NCBI RefSeq assembly: GCF_000512585.2
Contig: NC_089242.1
Span: forward strand, 1,736,001 to 1,800,000
Direction: 5' to 3'
Source: Kwoniella bestiolae CBS 10118
Taxonomy: Eukaryota; Basidiomycota; Tremellomycetes; Tremellales; Cryptococcaceae
Length of the DNA stretch: 64,000 bases
Positions 1-10,524 of the stretch are shown here, one piece after another; position 1 is the first letter of the stretch, and each line of letters opens with the position of its first letter. The notes under the pieces were generated by a model. The model was not told where the DNA came from, searched no databases, and worked only from the letters and a program-made list of their open reading frames with translations. The position numbers and the translations under genes are program-made.

Positions 1-1146
1 GATACCACATTTGAAATACCTGGTGGTCGCTCACTACCTCGTTCAAGTCAGAAGTTCTGCCTTCGATGATTTCTCAATCCCAGCAATCAGACCTCCAAAT
101 ACCCCAGACGCAAAAATCGACAGCACTTCAGCGGCCTGTCTCTCAACTGCCACAGCCGATTCCCCCAGCGCAAATGCCACCCCACCTGTATTAACGACAG
201 GTCAGCTCCATTAATGTATGATGTTGACTGAATAGCTGATTTGTGTATGCATGTAGTGGAGACCATTTCTGCCCAAGCAGCCGTTGTTGTATTGACCACA
301 ACTACGCTCTGTAAGTCTGGGTAGCTTCAGGAGATATGTGGCACTTGCACTGACATGCTGTTTCCTTCTAAATGCAATCCAGCAACCAAGGTCGTCAATG
401 CTTACTCTTCTGATATCACATCCACAGTGATATGTACGTGTGACAGTCCATCTTCCTGGACTGATGGTAGACAGAAACAGACTTACGATCATTTGCTGTC
501 CAGCTACGATTGTCTTACCTGCTCCTACCACGAGCTCGAGCACAAGTACAAGTACAAGTTCCAAATCACACACTACCACTTCTTCTCAGTCGTCACCATC
601 AAAGGTAGAGGACTTTTTCGGGGTATTGACGTATGAACTGGGTCAATACGTTATCATGTATGTGAGTAATACCACCATTACCTCTGTTTCAGTTTGTATA
701 TTCGAATCAAGTATTGATGATACCCTACACCACAATCAGGATGTGACCGCCAACGACACGCTTTATAAAAGCACTTCGAACGACGCCAAAACTCCAACCA
801 AGTTCCCGGTCGAGCTGATAACCAACAAACCTAATGTATCACAACGCAGATTCGAGATTTACAAAGCCATTGACGATGGCTCCTGGGGACCTGAAGTAAA
901 GGGTAGTACTTGCACAAGGAAAATAGTGGTGAGCAATCTCACCTGCACATATGGTACTGTAAACCGGTTCCATCGCACTCAAGGTAGGCTGACGATCTGC
1001 TCAAACAGTGCGAAATTGAGTTCCAGCCTGATCCAGGAAACCAGAAAAATCGACCTGCTTTCGCAGTATGGGATGGTGAGCCGTGGTTTAAGAATATCGA
1101 TCCGGAAAATACATGTCATGGGGAATGCAAGTTCGAAGACTGTTAG
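1..1146 (+). CDS. 3' part of an unrecognised secreted-looking protein gene (5' end off the window)
   Basis: Several short exons on the + strand read as a Ser/Thr-rich, Val-rich protein. Acceptable blocks lie at about 72-211, 254-301, 382-433 and 462-606 (a run of Ser/Thr pairs, STSTSTSS). A longer exon near 692-928 follows, and a last exon runs 1009-1146 and stops at TAG 1144-1146. The final junction (GTGAGC donor after 928, CAG acceptor before 1009) is phase-consistent. The last exon is rich in Trp and Cys and ends ECKFEDC. The low-complexity Ser/Thr segment suggests an extracellular linker, but I recognise no domain. The junction between about 606 and 692 could not be placed in frame with confidence, so the model there is provisional; a disrupted gene is also possible. 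The start lies beyond the left edge. Confidence 0.4.
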
Positions 1147-1994
1147 GACAATGGGGATTGATCAGAGAAGTGGTACTGGAAGATGCATATCTTGTACTGG
1201 TGATGCTTTCGAATATGTCAAAATCAGTCAACCATCGCTGTTACCTGCTTGCCTGAGCATCTGCGTGTTACGCCGTGGCGGTTCAATCTTGACTGATCGA
1301 ATGATAATCACCGTCAAGCACTTACAAGCTCGCCCTTCTCCTTGCAACCCTCCCGACGATATTGATCGAATACTCACACGGGCAACTACACTTCACACAA
1401 TACGACCTCCATTTCTGCGCAGATCTGCGCAATTGTGTGATCCAACATCCCATGGCAGCTCGAAGTTGCTTTGACCATATCGGATAGTCTCAAAGGATGG
1501 GCCCAATGAGCGTCATAGCCTCCTTTTGCTTAAGGGCTATCGCAACCCGCACAAGCGAGCTTACCAATAACCCCCAAACGAATGAAAGGAACTTATAAAT
1601 AGCTCACAAGTCTGCATAATGAATGAAAGGACGATCGCGATCGGCTTTCAAGGAGATGCATCAATCAATTGATCAACTACGGATTGAGGGGTAGGGCCAA
1701 TCATATTTGTAGCTCCTTTACCACTGTTTTGCGCATAGACCGAGCTTGGACGTAGACATCTGTCAATCTGATACTATATAAACCTCGCTCTTGGTCTGGA
1801 ACGGGCTGGCAATTCTCTCTCATCAATCAAGATAGATATCAACGGTTCAGCGAACTTGACCATCTCTCTTTTAGATTGATTCACAGTACATACTTTGTGG
1901 CTTGTTGTTCCCAGTCTCATATATAGCCTTTCGTTTCCTCCTTGTATTCACATTACGTTCAGTCTTTCTCTCTTACCTGTCTCAACCAACCAAG
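1147..1994. other. intergenic region, promoter side of the Ser/Thr-rich secreted protein
   Basis: No convincing coding exon. The stretch holds a palindromic CGATCGCGATCG at about 1632-1643 and a good TATA box near 1775, followed by a roughly 180 nt leader to the ATG at 1995. Confidence 0.5.
1775..1782 (+). promoter_or_regulatory. TATA box of the secreted Ser/Thr-rich protein gene
   Basis: TATATAAA lies 213 nt upstream of the chosen ATG at 1995, a plausible distance for a fungal core promoter with a long leader. No other TATA-like element stands closer. Confidence 0.45.
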
Positions 1995-3161
1995 ATGCGG
2001 TCAACCTCTTTCAAAGCTTTGTTCACCCTCCTACTTCCCTTGGCAGGATTACCTCTCGCCTTCGCTCGACCAATCAACGAGAATGGCTTGATCGCCCGAA
2101 ACACCCCCGAAACCACCTCCGAGGCCGTAGAGACCAGTGCGCCAACAACCACCGACAGTGCCCAGCCTACTACCACTTCAGCATCCGAGGCTCCAACCTC
2201 TTCTTCGGCCGTTTCGTCGGACTGCTCTTCCTCGACCGCTAGTGCGCCTACCGAAGGTACCACCTCCGAAGCTTCCATTTCTACCGGTACTGCTTCCTCC
2301 GAAGTTCCCTCTTCCGCTGAGAGTGCTCCCTCTACAACCCCTTCTTCAGCCTCATCCGACACACCTCCTATCACTCTTACCAACACCCTCGAGGAGACCG
2401 CCACCGAGACCGCCTACCCATCCACCACTGATACTGCGTCCTCCGCCCCTCCGGACAGTATCACCTCTGCTCCTGTAGGATCCTCAGCCACTTCCGCTGA
2501 AGGCCCAGCTCCTACCTCTACAGCGGGTGAGGAGGAATGTGAGGAGGAAGAGCCAGAGGAAGAGGAAGATTGCGAAGAAGAAGAAGGAGACGATAGCTCA
2601 CCTACCGGTACTACCTCCAATGCTTCTCAACCTACCCAATCCGAGGAGGGATGCGTAGATGAGAATGGGGTATCATGCCCCTGTTCTCAAGTATGGGCTA
2701 CCATGACATCCACCCCCCCTGGGAGCACCTACCAAGCTGGAGGGCCCACCTTGACCGACACCGCGGCTCCTAATCCGACTGGCCCACCCTCGGGAGTACC
2801 ACCTCACAGCCAAGGAGGAGAAGATTGCGAGGAAGGCGCCTCGAGTGTATACTCGTCTTTCGAAGATAGTTTGACTGCCCATCCCACGGGAAGTGGAAGT
2901 GCCATCATCAACACCTTATCGCAAACGGCATCAGCCACAGCTACTTCTGCTCCCGGCGAAACTTCCGAAGCATCTATTCCCACCAATACCGAGTCATCGG
3001 CCCTCTCTTCCTCCGCCATCGAACCGACTTCAGCTCCCACCGATACTTATGCCTCTTCGGCTTCGTCGACTGACACTGCTTCCGCTCCCGTCACGACCGA
3101 GAATGGAAGGGAAGCAGACAAGCCCCCCGACAATCTCCCATTTCCCGAGGATAGTGATTAG
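1995..3161 (+). CDS. secreted Ser/Thr-rich protein with an acidic Glu/Cys block
   Basis: A single exon of 388 codons. The ATG at 1995 is preferred over an in-frame ATG at 1902 because it opens directly into a signal peptide (MRSTSF then a Leu-rich core, cleavage likely after AFA around residue 24) and lies further downstream of the TATA box. The mature part is dominated by Ser, Thr, Ala and Pro, as in O-mannosylated fungal wall or secreted proteins. In the middle (about residues 178-196) is a run of Glu broken by single Cys residues, followed by a short Cys-containing segment. The C-terminus is hydrophilic and ends EDSD, so there is no GPI-attachment tail and the product is probably released or held by other means. 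No catalytic domain is visible. The role is unknown; a mannoprotein-like surface function is inference. Confidence 0.7.
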   Translation: MRSTSFKALFTLLLPLAGLPLAFARPINENGLIARNTPETTSEAVETSAPTTTDSAQPTTTSASEAPTSSSAVSSDCSSSTASAPTEGTTSEASISTGTASSEVPSSAESAPSTTPSSASSDTPPITLTNTLEETATETAYPSTTDTASSAPPDSITSAPVGSSATSAEGPAPTSTAGEEECEEEEPEEEEDCEEEEGDDSSPTGTTSNASQPTQSEEGCVDENGVSCPCSQVWATMTSTPPGSTYQAGGPTLTDTAAPNPTGPPSGVPPHSQGGEDCEEGASSVYSSFEDSLTAHPTGSGSAIINTLSQTASATATSAPGETSEASIPTNTESSALSSSAIEPTSAPTDTYASSASSTDTASAPVTTENGREADKPPDNLPFPEDSD

Positions 3162-3332
3162 GCAGACGTATCAGCAGATAGTGAAAGGTAGACGGCGTAT
3201 CTCCGGTCAGTGACCATATTATACTGTACTTCCCCTCCTCCTGTCGGATATCTTTTGTATCATATATATATGCTGTATACCATTTCATGTATACCAACTG
3301 GACATTCTCCTTCTCCACCACATCATCTAGTT

Positions 3333-4045
3333 TCACAGTATAGTCTTCGCGGCCTCACAGTAATCGCATATATCGCTACTATCCTTTGCCAATTTCCTCC
3401 ATCTGACTATTCCATGTGTGTCTATGGCGAACCCACCCGAGTTCTGCCACCTGTACGACCCCTGGCCCGTAGACCTCAGATCTATATTATCCTTCTCCTT
3501 GAGTTGTTTCAAATTATCCATCACAGAGGAATTGATCATGCCCATCCAACCCAGTTGGCCTATCCCCCATTTCGCGTATAGTTCTCTCTTGGGATCGGGG
3601 ATGAGAGTGTACCGGGTGGGATCGGGAAATAGCTTAGCACCACTAAAAGAATCCATATTAGTAAGCCTGTGCTATATTATTGCCAGCGGTGTCCGCCAGA
3701 ATGAGCGAGCGGTTGATACCAGATACGAATCATATTGACTTACCCTATCTGATCGAACCAATCTTCCACCTGCCCCAACTCAGCATGCTGAACAATGATG
3801 ACCCTCAGCTGCTCATTCTTCTTCAATTCCTCCGACAGAAGGTTGATCTCCTTCTCCGCGAAGGGACATCCGCAATGCCTCACAAAAGCTACTAACGAAG
3901 GTTTCCCATCTTCCAGGTTAACATCGGGTAAAGATGGTGCTCTGGAGGTTAGTTCTGGTAGAGAAGCTGGCGTGGGCGATGATTGAGGGATGATAGACTG
4001 TATTGCTGGGAGGTACGATCTCAGATAGTCGGTCATGGTTGGCAA
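3333..4045 (-). CDS. peroxiredoxin-like AhpC/TSA_2 (PRXL2/AAED1-type) protein
   Basis: Two exons, 4045..3744 and 3666..3333, joined in phase by a GTAAGT donor and CAG acceptor, give 211 residues. The family is the thioredoxin-fold AhpC-TSA_2 group (PRXL2/AAED1), thought to reduce peroxides or act in redox signalling. What shows it: a thioredoxin-like strand ending in FVRHCGCPF with Cys58 and Cys60, then a helix with EINLLSEEL, and in exon 2 the FPDPTRYTLIPDPKRELYAKWGI segment type (split here as FPDPTR and PKRELYAKWGI) typical of the family. The Gly-rich GQGSYRWQNSGGFAID strand lies near the C-terminus. Start could also be the second Met (4036). There is no signal peptide, so it is cytosolic or mitochondrial. 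It is convergent with the upstream secreted-protein gene. Confidence 0.8.
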
Positions 4046-4559
4046 TATGATGAGGATATTATCTATACTGTATCTTGAACTAGAACGAGATGAAGTTGGA
4101 TCATAGAACGAACATTGCTCTTTGAACGCCTTAACAATCTTGACGTCTCCACACCTACGGTTAATACGAGTGGGGGTCAGTCACCCATGAGGTGAAATGC
4201 CGTAACAAGAGGACAATCCGGCAATTGCACATCCATCCAAAACTTATAGTACGTCATGTCAATTTCAGATAGCTACCCTTCATCTTCGATAGGCTGTAAC
4301 GCCTGACTTGGCTGTATCCAACGGCTCTCAATAGGCTTTCAACCAGCATTCAGACCGACGATCACAATAACACATATTTAACTGTGTACATAGCAACTCT
4401 ACTACTGTATATACAACCCCATGCAATCTATTCTACAACATACTCGTACACTCTAAATCGAAATGATAATGGTAGTTGAAATTTCTGCTTTGATGATGAT
4501 TGCGTTTATTGTGTTCTTCTAATCCACTCTCAGATGTAACACTCCCTACCCACCATTGA
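4046..4559. other. intergenic region between two minus-strand genes
   Basis: About 500 nt holding the 5' flank of the peroxiredoxin-like gene and the 3' flank of the next gene. AT-rich in its right half; no coding exon or RNA gene recognised. Confidence 0.4.
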
Positions 4560-5640
4560 CTAATCACCCATAATCACATCTCCCCCCAGATCTTCCCCCC
4601 AAGATGCAGTTCCATCTCCACTGCTCTTGACCGCCTCTTCACCCTCCCTTCCATCCTGTAATCCTCTTTCCACTTCCGTCGCTTGCTGCTTTCTCAATCT
4701 CTCGACCAGTTCGTGTCTGTCCACCGCACTTAGGCCTGATCCCCTGGTTCTTTGCTCCTTCGATACATCCCTTCTTGAAGACTGGTCCTGAGGTTTCTTA
4801 TGACCGAAGGCTTCCCCCTTTCGCTGTTGGACATCTGAATTGCTCCCTTCAAATCCTGCATTCTTACTCGGATCAATACCGTCCAGATGATCCACGTTGG
4901 GTAAGTGTAAGGATAGATCCAAGTCGAACATGTTCAAGACTTGATGACGTAAATTCGTTCGGATCAGAGCTGACGGATGTCCGACGCGAGTTTGAAATTG
5001 ATCTCTTAAATCGCTTTCAGGTATACCGTGCTGTTTAATAGTGAGGAAATTGTGATAATATCAGAGAGGATTTAGACGTCAGCGTTGAGTCACACAGCTC
5101 CTATCACAGAGGAAGAGATGCATGTCAACTCACCTGCTTTAAAAAATCCTCCAGATTGTAGGTCTCAGCCGCATGATCCATAACATTCTCCAGGAGCTGT
5201 CGGCTCATCTCCCTCGTCAAATTCAGTCTACTCTTAGGCTTCTTCGGTGAAACTTTGCTTGGTAGTTGGGTTCTCATCTCTCTCCTCGGTGGATATTGAT
5301 CTTCCTGTAGGGCGGTACCAGTCTTTTGGGTGAGGTAGTCGTCAGGTGGGATGATCGAGTCCAACTTAAACTTCTTTCGGGGAGAGGCATCTCTAGCTGC
5401 GGTGGATATAGGGTTGGACTTCTCTCCGGGGGTCAGGATCAGATCTTCATTCTCGTCCGATTCAGGCTCTTCTGAGTTCGATGCTGGAGTCAAGGAAAGT
5501 GCTGAGCTAGATTTATGGGACGGTGTTTGGGTATGATGGGTGAACTTGGGACGTTTGTTCCTGGGATGAGCCGAGAGGGTGCGACGGATGGATGAAGACG
5601 GGGCAGAGATAGGTTGGTGAGTTGCTCGACGCTTCGTCAT
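4560..5640 (-). CDS. unrecognised basic, probably nuclear protein (325 aa)
   Basis: Two exons, 5640..5134 and 5030..4560, joined in phase 0 (GTGAGT donor, CAG acceptor). The N-terminal half is Lys/Arg/Ser/Pro-rich with basic clusters (TKRR, KRPKF, PRKKFKLD) that look like nuclear localisation signals. The middle, spanning the intron, is the only ordered-looking part: a predicted helical stretch NLEDFLKQ, then HGIPESDLRDQF and LRHQVLNMFDLDLSL. The C-terminus is charged, with a possible coiled segment ERLRKQQATEVERGLQ, and ends VIMGD. I do not recognise a family. Its 5' end faces a separate small + strand gene about 1 kb away. Confidence 0.65.
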
Positions 5641-6613
5641 TGTGATTGAAGGGCGAGAATTGGAAATGGAAGAGGAACCGACCCAACAAAGGAAGTAGGG
5701 GAAGCGAATAGAACAACTGAGTTGAAGGTGGATGCGATCGACAAATCCGAAGAAACTAGTTCTTCATCCTGTTGTCTACCTCTAATGTGAGACTGGGCTA
5801 GGTTGGTGCTCGGCGATGGGGGAAGAGAGGTGATTATGGCAGATAGATGAATGAAAGGAAGATGGTTGAGAGAGAATGAGAATGAGAATGAGAATGAGAA
5901 TGATCGAGTTTATCTTTACGGGATTTTCTTCCTTTTTCCTTTTTCCCCCTTTGTGGGGTTTTCCCTAGATAACAGATAAAAACACCATTCTAGTCACGTG
6001 ACATAGGGTGTCCCACCATACGTGCATACTCTACACACCCAGGTCAAGCAACTAAAAGTTGGATTGGTATCGCATGATAATAACATGAATCTGAACTTGT
6101 AAATATATATCTGATGAGATCATATGAGGAGATAAGAACAATGCCTTAATCTCGGTGAGAGGTCCACTGCTCGACTCTGATCGATTCAAGTCAAGTCACA
6201 CCTACTTCCTTTGAAAACGATGAGGGGTAATACCGGAAATGGTAGAAATAATGATATGATCTCATTTTGCTTGGATACCATCAAATTCGCCTTACACTGA
6301 CAGATTTGAGGCAATACATCGCATTATGGGACCAAAGAAGAGTTGCGGAGGGAGAAGAATAGGACTCACTTCATTCTTTCTTTGTCTCTTGCACTCGTCC
6401 ATCCTTTTTTTCCTGTATTCTTCAAAAACCCCAAATCTTGACCTCATAATCTCCAGTCGTACAGGATTCTTCCAGTCAAGCTATACCATCAGCTCAAGTG
6501 AGTGTGCCCCTCACCAACAGTCAATATCAGCTCACAGTACACTACCACAATCGTCTACTGTATCATCATAATTACGATCTCAAGCTGATCATTTTCTAGT
6601 AGCTCTCTCCAAG
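5641..6613. other. divergent intergenic region with a hexanucleotide repeat
   Basis: Just under 1 kb between two divergently transcribed small genes. It contains five GAGAAT units and a CACGTGA motif at 5995-6001 (E-box core CACGTG). A 245 nt open frame at 6326-6571 lies just before the + strand gene and is probably its leader. Confidence 0.45.
5872..5901. repeat. (GAGAAT)x5 microsatellite
   Basis: Five perfect tandem copies of GAGAAT, directly visible, in the promoter side of the minus-strand gene starting at 5640. Confidence 0.9.
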
Positions 6614-7053
6614 ATGCCAGTCAAAAGAGAACTCAACATCGAATACTACAACTCCGACCAAGAAGATGATATCAAACCTGATCTCTCAGACTCTCATACA
6701 CCCAAGAAGTCCCGATCCAAACCCAACACAAACCGATCACCCAAGAAGGACAAATCCAAAACCAATCCCTCTGATGTCGGTTCTGATGGACTTAGCGCGA
6801 AGGCCAGATTCGCTGTGATGATCGTCGAAAGGGGTATTGAGGCGTTGAAGAAGGATGAAGTTGAAGCTGCTGTAAGTTGGATCTGTGCAGGGATGAACAA
6901 TATGAGTGGAGAAGATGATGAGCTGACGTGATGTTTCACTTTCCACTTCCACGGTAGACCGGTTTAACCGCTGTTCAACAAAGAGATCTGGTTAGGAAGG
7001 ATGGGAAAGGGGTTTTGAGGAAGGCTTTGATGGCTATTGCTGAGAAGATGTAG
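6614..7053 (+). CDS. small basic nuclear-looking protein (117 aa), unrecognised
   Basis: Exon 1 6614..6871 and exon 2 6958..7053 are joined in phase 0 (GTAAGT donor, TAG acceptor). The first half is acidic then strongly basic (TPKKSRSKPNTNRSPKKDKSK). The second half is a compact helical segment, KARFAVMIVERGIEALKKDEV, continuing across the intron into GLTAVQQRDLVRKDGKGVLRK. The composition suggests a small nucleic-acid or chromatin-associated protein, but no family is recognised. It is divergent from the unknown nuclear protein at 4560-5640. Confidence 0.65.
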
Positions 7054-7380
7054 TGGGTAGCGAAGGAAGATACGATACAGGGAACGAAGCGATATAGTTG
7101 GAGATGTATATAGATCGATTTCTATATGAATTATGGTTTGGGATTTCAAATGTTGATCAGCCGATAGTAGATAGCAGATCAGGTGCTGAGAAGGCGTGAT
7201 TCGATTGAACTGACTTAATGAGAGGATATCAATTGCATCAGGCATATCAGGGTGTGATGACAGCACAGCAAGGAAGTTATGGTAAGACTATGGCTACATG
7301 GTGTATATCAGATTTTAGGGTTGGCTATACAGGGTATATATCGTACGTGTAAGCTTCTCACCCTACTTCACTCGTCGTGG
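7054..7380. other. convergent 3' region
   Basis: About 330 nt between the ends of a + gene and the minus-strand chitinase gene. Nothing coding or structured seen. Confidence 0.4.
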
Positions 7381-9577
7381 TTAACCTTTAACACACGAAG
7401 CCAAAGCCTGCATGTGACTTCCACCCGCAGGCCCATTCTCATCTTGGTTCATTGACCAGACCATCATTCCTCCCACTTTTGATTTCCATTCCTCGCACAC
7501 AGACTTGTTATCGTCGGCGGTTGTCCAAGTCCAGAAGAGCTTTTGGGCTTCGTCGTACCACGCATGAGCCTTCTCCGCTTCAAAGGCAGTCTGCGAGTCA
7601 TCGGGTTTCTTCTCCCATGAATTCGTTCTCAGTTCAGTCATGGTCTTGGAAAGTTCGTCGCCTTGCCATTTGTCCAATTCGACGTTGTACCTCAACCATC
7701 CGGATTTCCCATTATCGTCGCCACCCGTCTCGAACACCTGGACTCCACCCATGTCGCAGCCGATGGGATTGGCGGCGGTACATCCCGGTGTCTCTGTCAG
7801 GTTGAAGTATTTCGCCGTGTTGAGGAACCCAATGTTCACTTTGTTCATGGCGATCCCAACTCCCTGGTAGAACTCCAGCGTCTCAGAAACGACCTTCCCT
7901 CCGGATTGGTGTCCTGTCTTGGTATCGTACCTGCGATTGCAAGTTGCAAAATCAATTGAACGTTCCCCATCCCTTACTTCCGCGTCGGAAAGGGCTACAG
8001 GAAGGGAAGTGACGGTCTGAAACTTACCTGTTGACGAAATCATACGTCATGACATTCCACATATCGACCACATCGTTTAACTCGCTGAAAGTCTCAGAGG
8101 TCATCGCGTCAACGTCCTTGCCACCGGTCTTCGGATCAGTCTGTGTGGATCTTGATCCGATGGCCACACTGAGGATACCATTGGGTTTCACTTCTTGGAT
8201 CGCAGCCTTGAGCTGCTTGCACATCGAGATGAAGGCTGGTTGTTGTGCCGCAGTGGGGAACTCTGCGATGGTGAGGGAAGAGAAGCCCACAATTAGCAGT
8301 ACAACACAGATCTTCAATCACTTCGCCCGACATTACGTTGTGAATCGTGATGTTGATCTCAACTCACCCCAATCAAGGTCCAGTCCATCAAGGTTCAAAG
8401 TAGTCATGGCGTTCTTTGCGTTTGTGACCAACGTAGTAATCGCCGCTTCACCACCATCCGCGGCCGTCTTGATAGGGCCGTCTAACCCCCAGCCACCCAG
8501 TGCAGCCATGACTTTGACATCGGATTTCATTCCCCGCAGAGTACCCGCAGTGGAAGGGTCGAAGTTGCCATTTTTGGAATCCGCAAATGTCGTCCAGGTG
8601 CTGAGATCGATGAAAGCTGAAAGACCGTTTGACAATTCATCAGCTCTCGACCTGCCCATATGTAATGCAACGACTCGACTCAAGACGCACATAGGACCAC
8701 ATGGGTGATTCCATCCAATTGAGAAGCCTCGACCCCACCCAGGTTGGAGTGACTATCACAGTTCTATACATCAGCACGTACCCAACTCCCACACCCGGAG
8801 GAGGGGAGGTTGAGACGACGAAAGCTAAACTTACTTTTCCCAGTACCCAACAAACTTGGTTCCGCCTGACCCAGAGCTCGAAGACGAAGTGGAGGTAGTA
8901 GTATTACCAGCTTTTGTTGAAGCGGAGGAGGCGACAGTGGAAGAAGCGGCAGTAATAGATCCACCAGCGGACGACTGGCCGGAACCTCCAGCTAAAGCAG
9001 AAGACAGTGCACTGGCACTTGTCCTGAAAGGCACCGATGCAGGGGGTTGGGATTGCGAGGATCCTGCCAGAGTTACGCTACCTGTAGGAAGGGGAGGTAT
9101 GAAGGATGCTCCACCCCCTGCAGAGCTGACTGGAGGAACAGACCCTCCAGCAGAGGTAGCGACGACAGCAGCTTGTGAAAGGGCGCCTGAAGCTGCTCTG
9201 TAGCTGAACATTGGAGAAGGTCAGTGAACAGCCCCGTTCCCGATGGTGTCAAAGAGTCATTGATAAAGTTTTCGAAGACGGAGGAACGAGAAGGGGAATG
9301 GAACGGAAAGGCTTCAGACTCACTTGTCAGGCCAAACGCATGGACCACCCGGTGCACCATCTTTGCAAACAGTCTCTCCCTGGCATTTGAAGCTATTTCC
9401 AGAAGAGTCGGTCCAATCCTTCTCGCCAGAACAGGTGTAGCTGAACGCTGATGATCCCCCAGATCCGGATCCAGATCCAGCAGAAGGAGCAGATGAAGCT
9501 AGCGGCGCAGGAGCGCCTAGTACCCCCAAAGTTCCGAATACCCCCAAAAGGGTTGAGTAGGTTGTGGTGGATCTCAT
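7381..9577 (-). CDS. GH18 chitinase with N-terminal Cys-rich module and Ser/Thr/Gly linker
   Basis: Six exons (9577..9324, 9203..8835, 8752..8691, 8616..8368, 8262..8028, 7930..7381), all in phase, give 572 residues. It hydrolyses beta-1,4-GlcNAc in chitin outside the cell or in the wall. Residues 1-22 are a signal peptide (ending VLGAPAP). A small four-Cys module follows (YTCSG, KCQGETVC, GGPCVW) that may bind glycan, then a long Ser/Ala/Gly/Thr linker to about residue 195. The GH18 barrel starts at KFVGYWEN. It contains DGITHVVLSF, AALGGWG, the catalytic DGLDLDWE (Glu312 as acid/base), MTYDF and, near the end, GGMMVWSMNQD. The Glu312 codon is split by the intron between 8368 and 8262. The third intron uses a GTGCGT donor. 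Function is firm; the exact chitinase type (wall remodelling or nutrition) is not. Confidence 0.9.
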
Positions 9578-10524
9578 GGTAAGATCGTAAAATCGGTGTA
9601 TTTGTTGTGGTCTGTTATTGATGTGTTGACTTGAAGATCAAAAGAGTGTAGTTGTAATTGTATTTGTCGTATTGATACAGAATGATTGATCAACTAGAAA
9701 GATGAAGGACCTGCTTTATCTTTGAAGTTTATTTGGAGAGATAATCGGATCGAATCGATTATCGAGCTGAATACATTTGAACATCATATCAATTAGCTGG
9801 CTATTGGCCCTGGTCAAGCTTCATTGAAGATATGAACTCACACCAAAAAAATACAAGGGGGTTTTGTCGATGGGAAAAATAGGATAACAGATAGTCACCG
9901 GCCAATGATAGAACCCATATTTATATGTAATTGAGTGGATCGTCGAAAAGAGCGATTGATTGATCATTTCTTATAATCACACAAAGGATATCCTTTCATT
10001 GCTTTCGTTTATGAGGAAAAACAAGGAGAAAGATGATAGATCGATTCAAAGGAAAATAATTAAATTGATACTGTATATCCATATCTCCCGTTGAACAATC
10101 TTACGTTACCTCAAGCTACCTCACTTGGAAATGATGATATCCTTTAATTTGCTTTTCGTACATCAAAGGTAATCCATGTACCCAGAATAAATCGTTTCGC
10201 CTCCTTTGGTTTGTTGATTGATCATAGCTATACCCCGTGATGCGCAAGGAGGGTGATTGCCTAATGGTCCGGCCCGAGGTGATCTTCCCAATGCTATTGC
10301 TTGTCTTGACCGATAAACAAGTCGATCAAGCGAGTATCAATACCACACTCGTTTCGTCTGCATCGATCAGTAACATCGAAATGTGTCAGTGAATGTATCA
10401 GTGACTATATCACAAGCTCGAAACAGAACTACGGCGTAACGCGATCTCTTGCGCGTTCGGAATTCCTCTTGTAATTGATACAAATATGCTATATAGTATA
10501 GATGACCTCCCTCCCATTTTCGAG
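9578..10524. other. intergenic region upstream of the chitinase gene
   Basis: About 950 nt, AT-rich, between two minus-strand genes. It has a TATTTATA (TATAAATA on the minus strand) at 9918-9925 and a CCAAT at 9902-9906, which are distant candidate promoter elements for the chitinase gene. No coding exon seen. Confidence 0.4.

Noticed and set aside
1982..3213. Several open frames on both strands inside the Ser/Thr-rich gene
   Set aside because: Shadows caused by the repetitive Ser/Thr codons of the 1995-3161 gene.
6326..6571. 81-codon frame before the small basic protein gene
   Set aside because: No domain and a position just upstream of the real start; more likely leader or promoter sequence.
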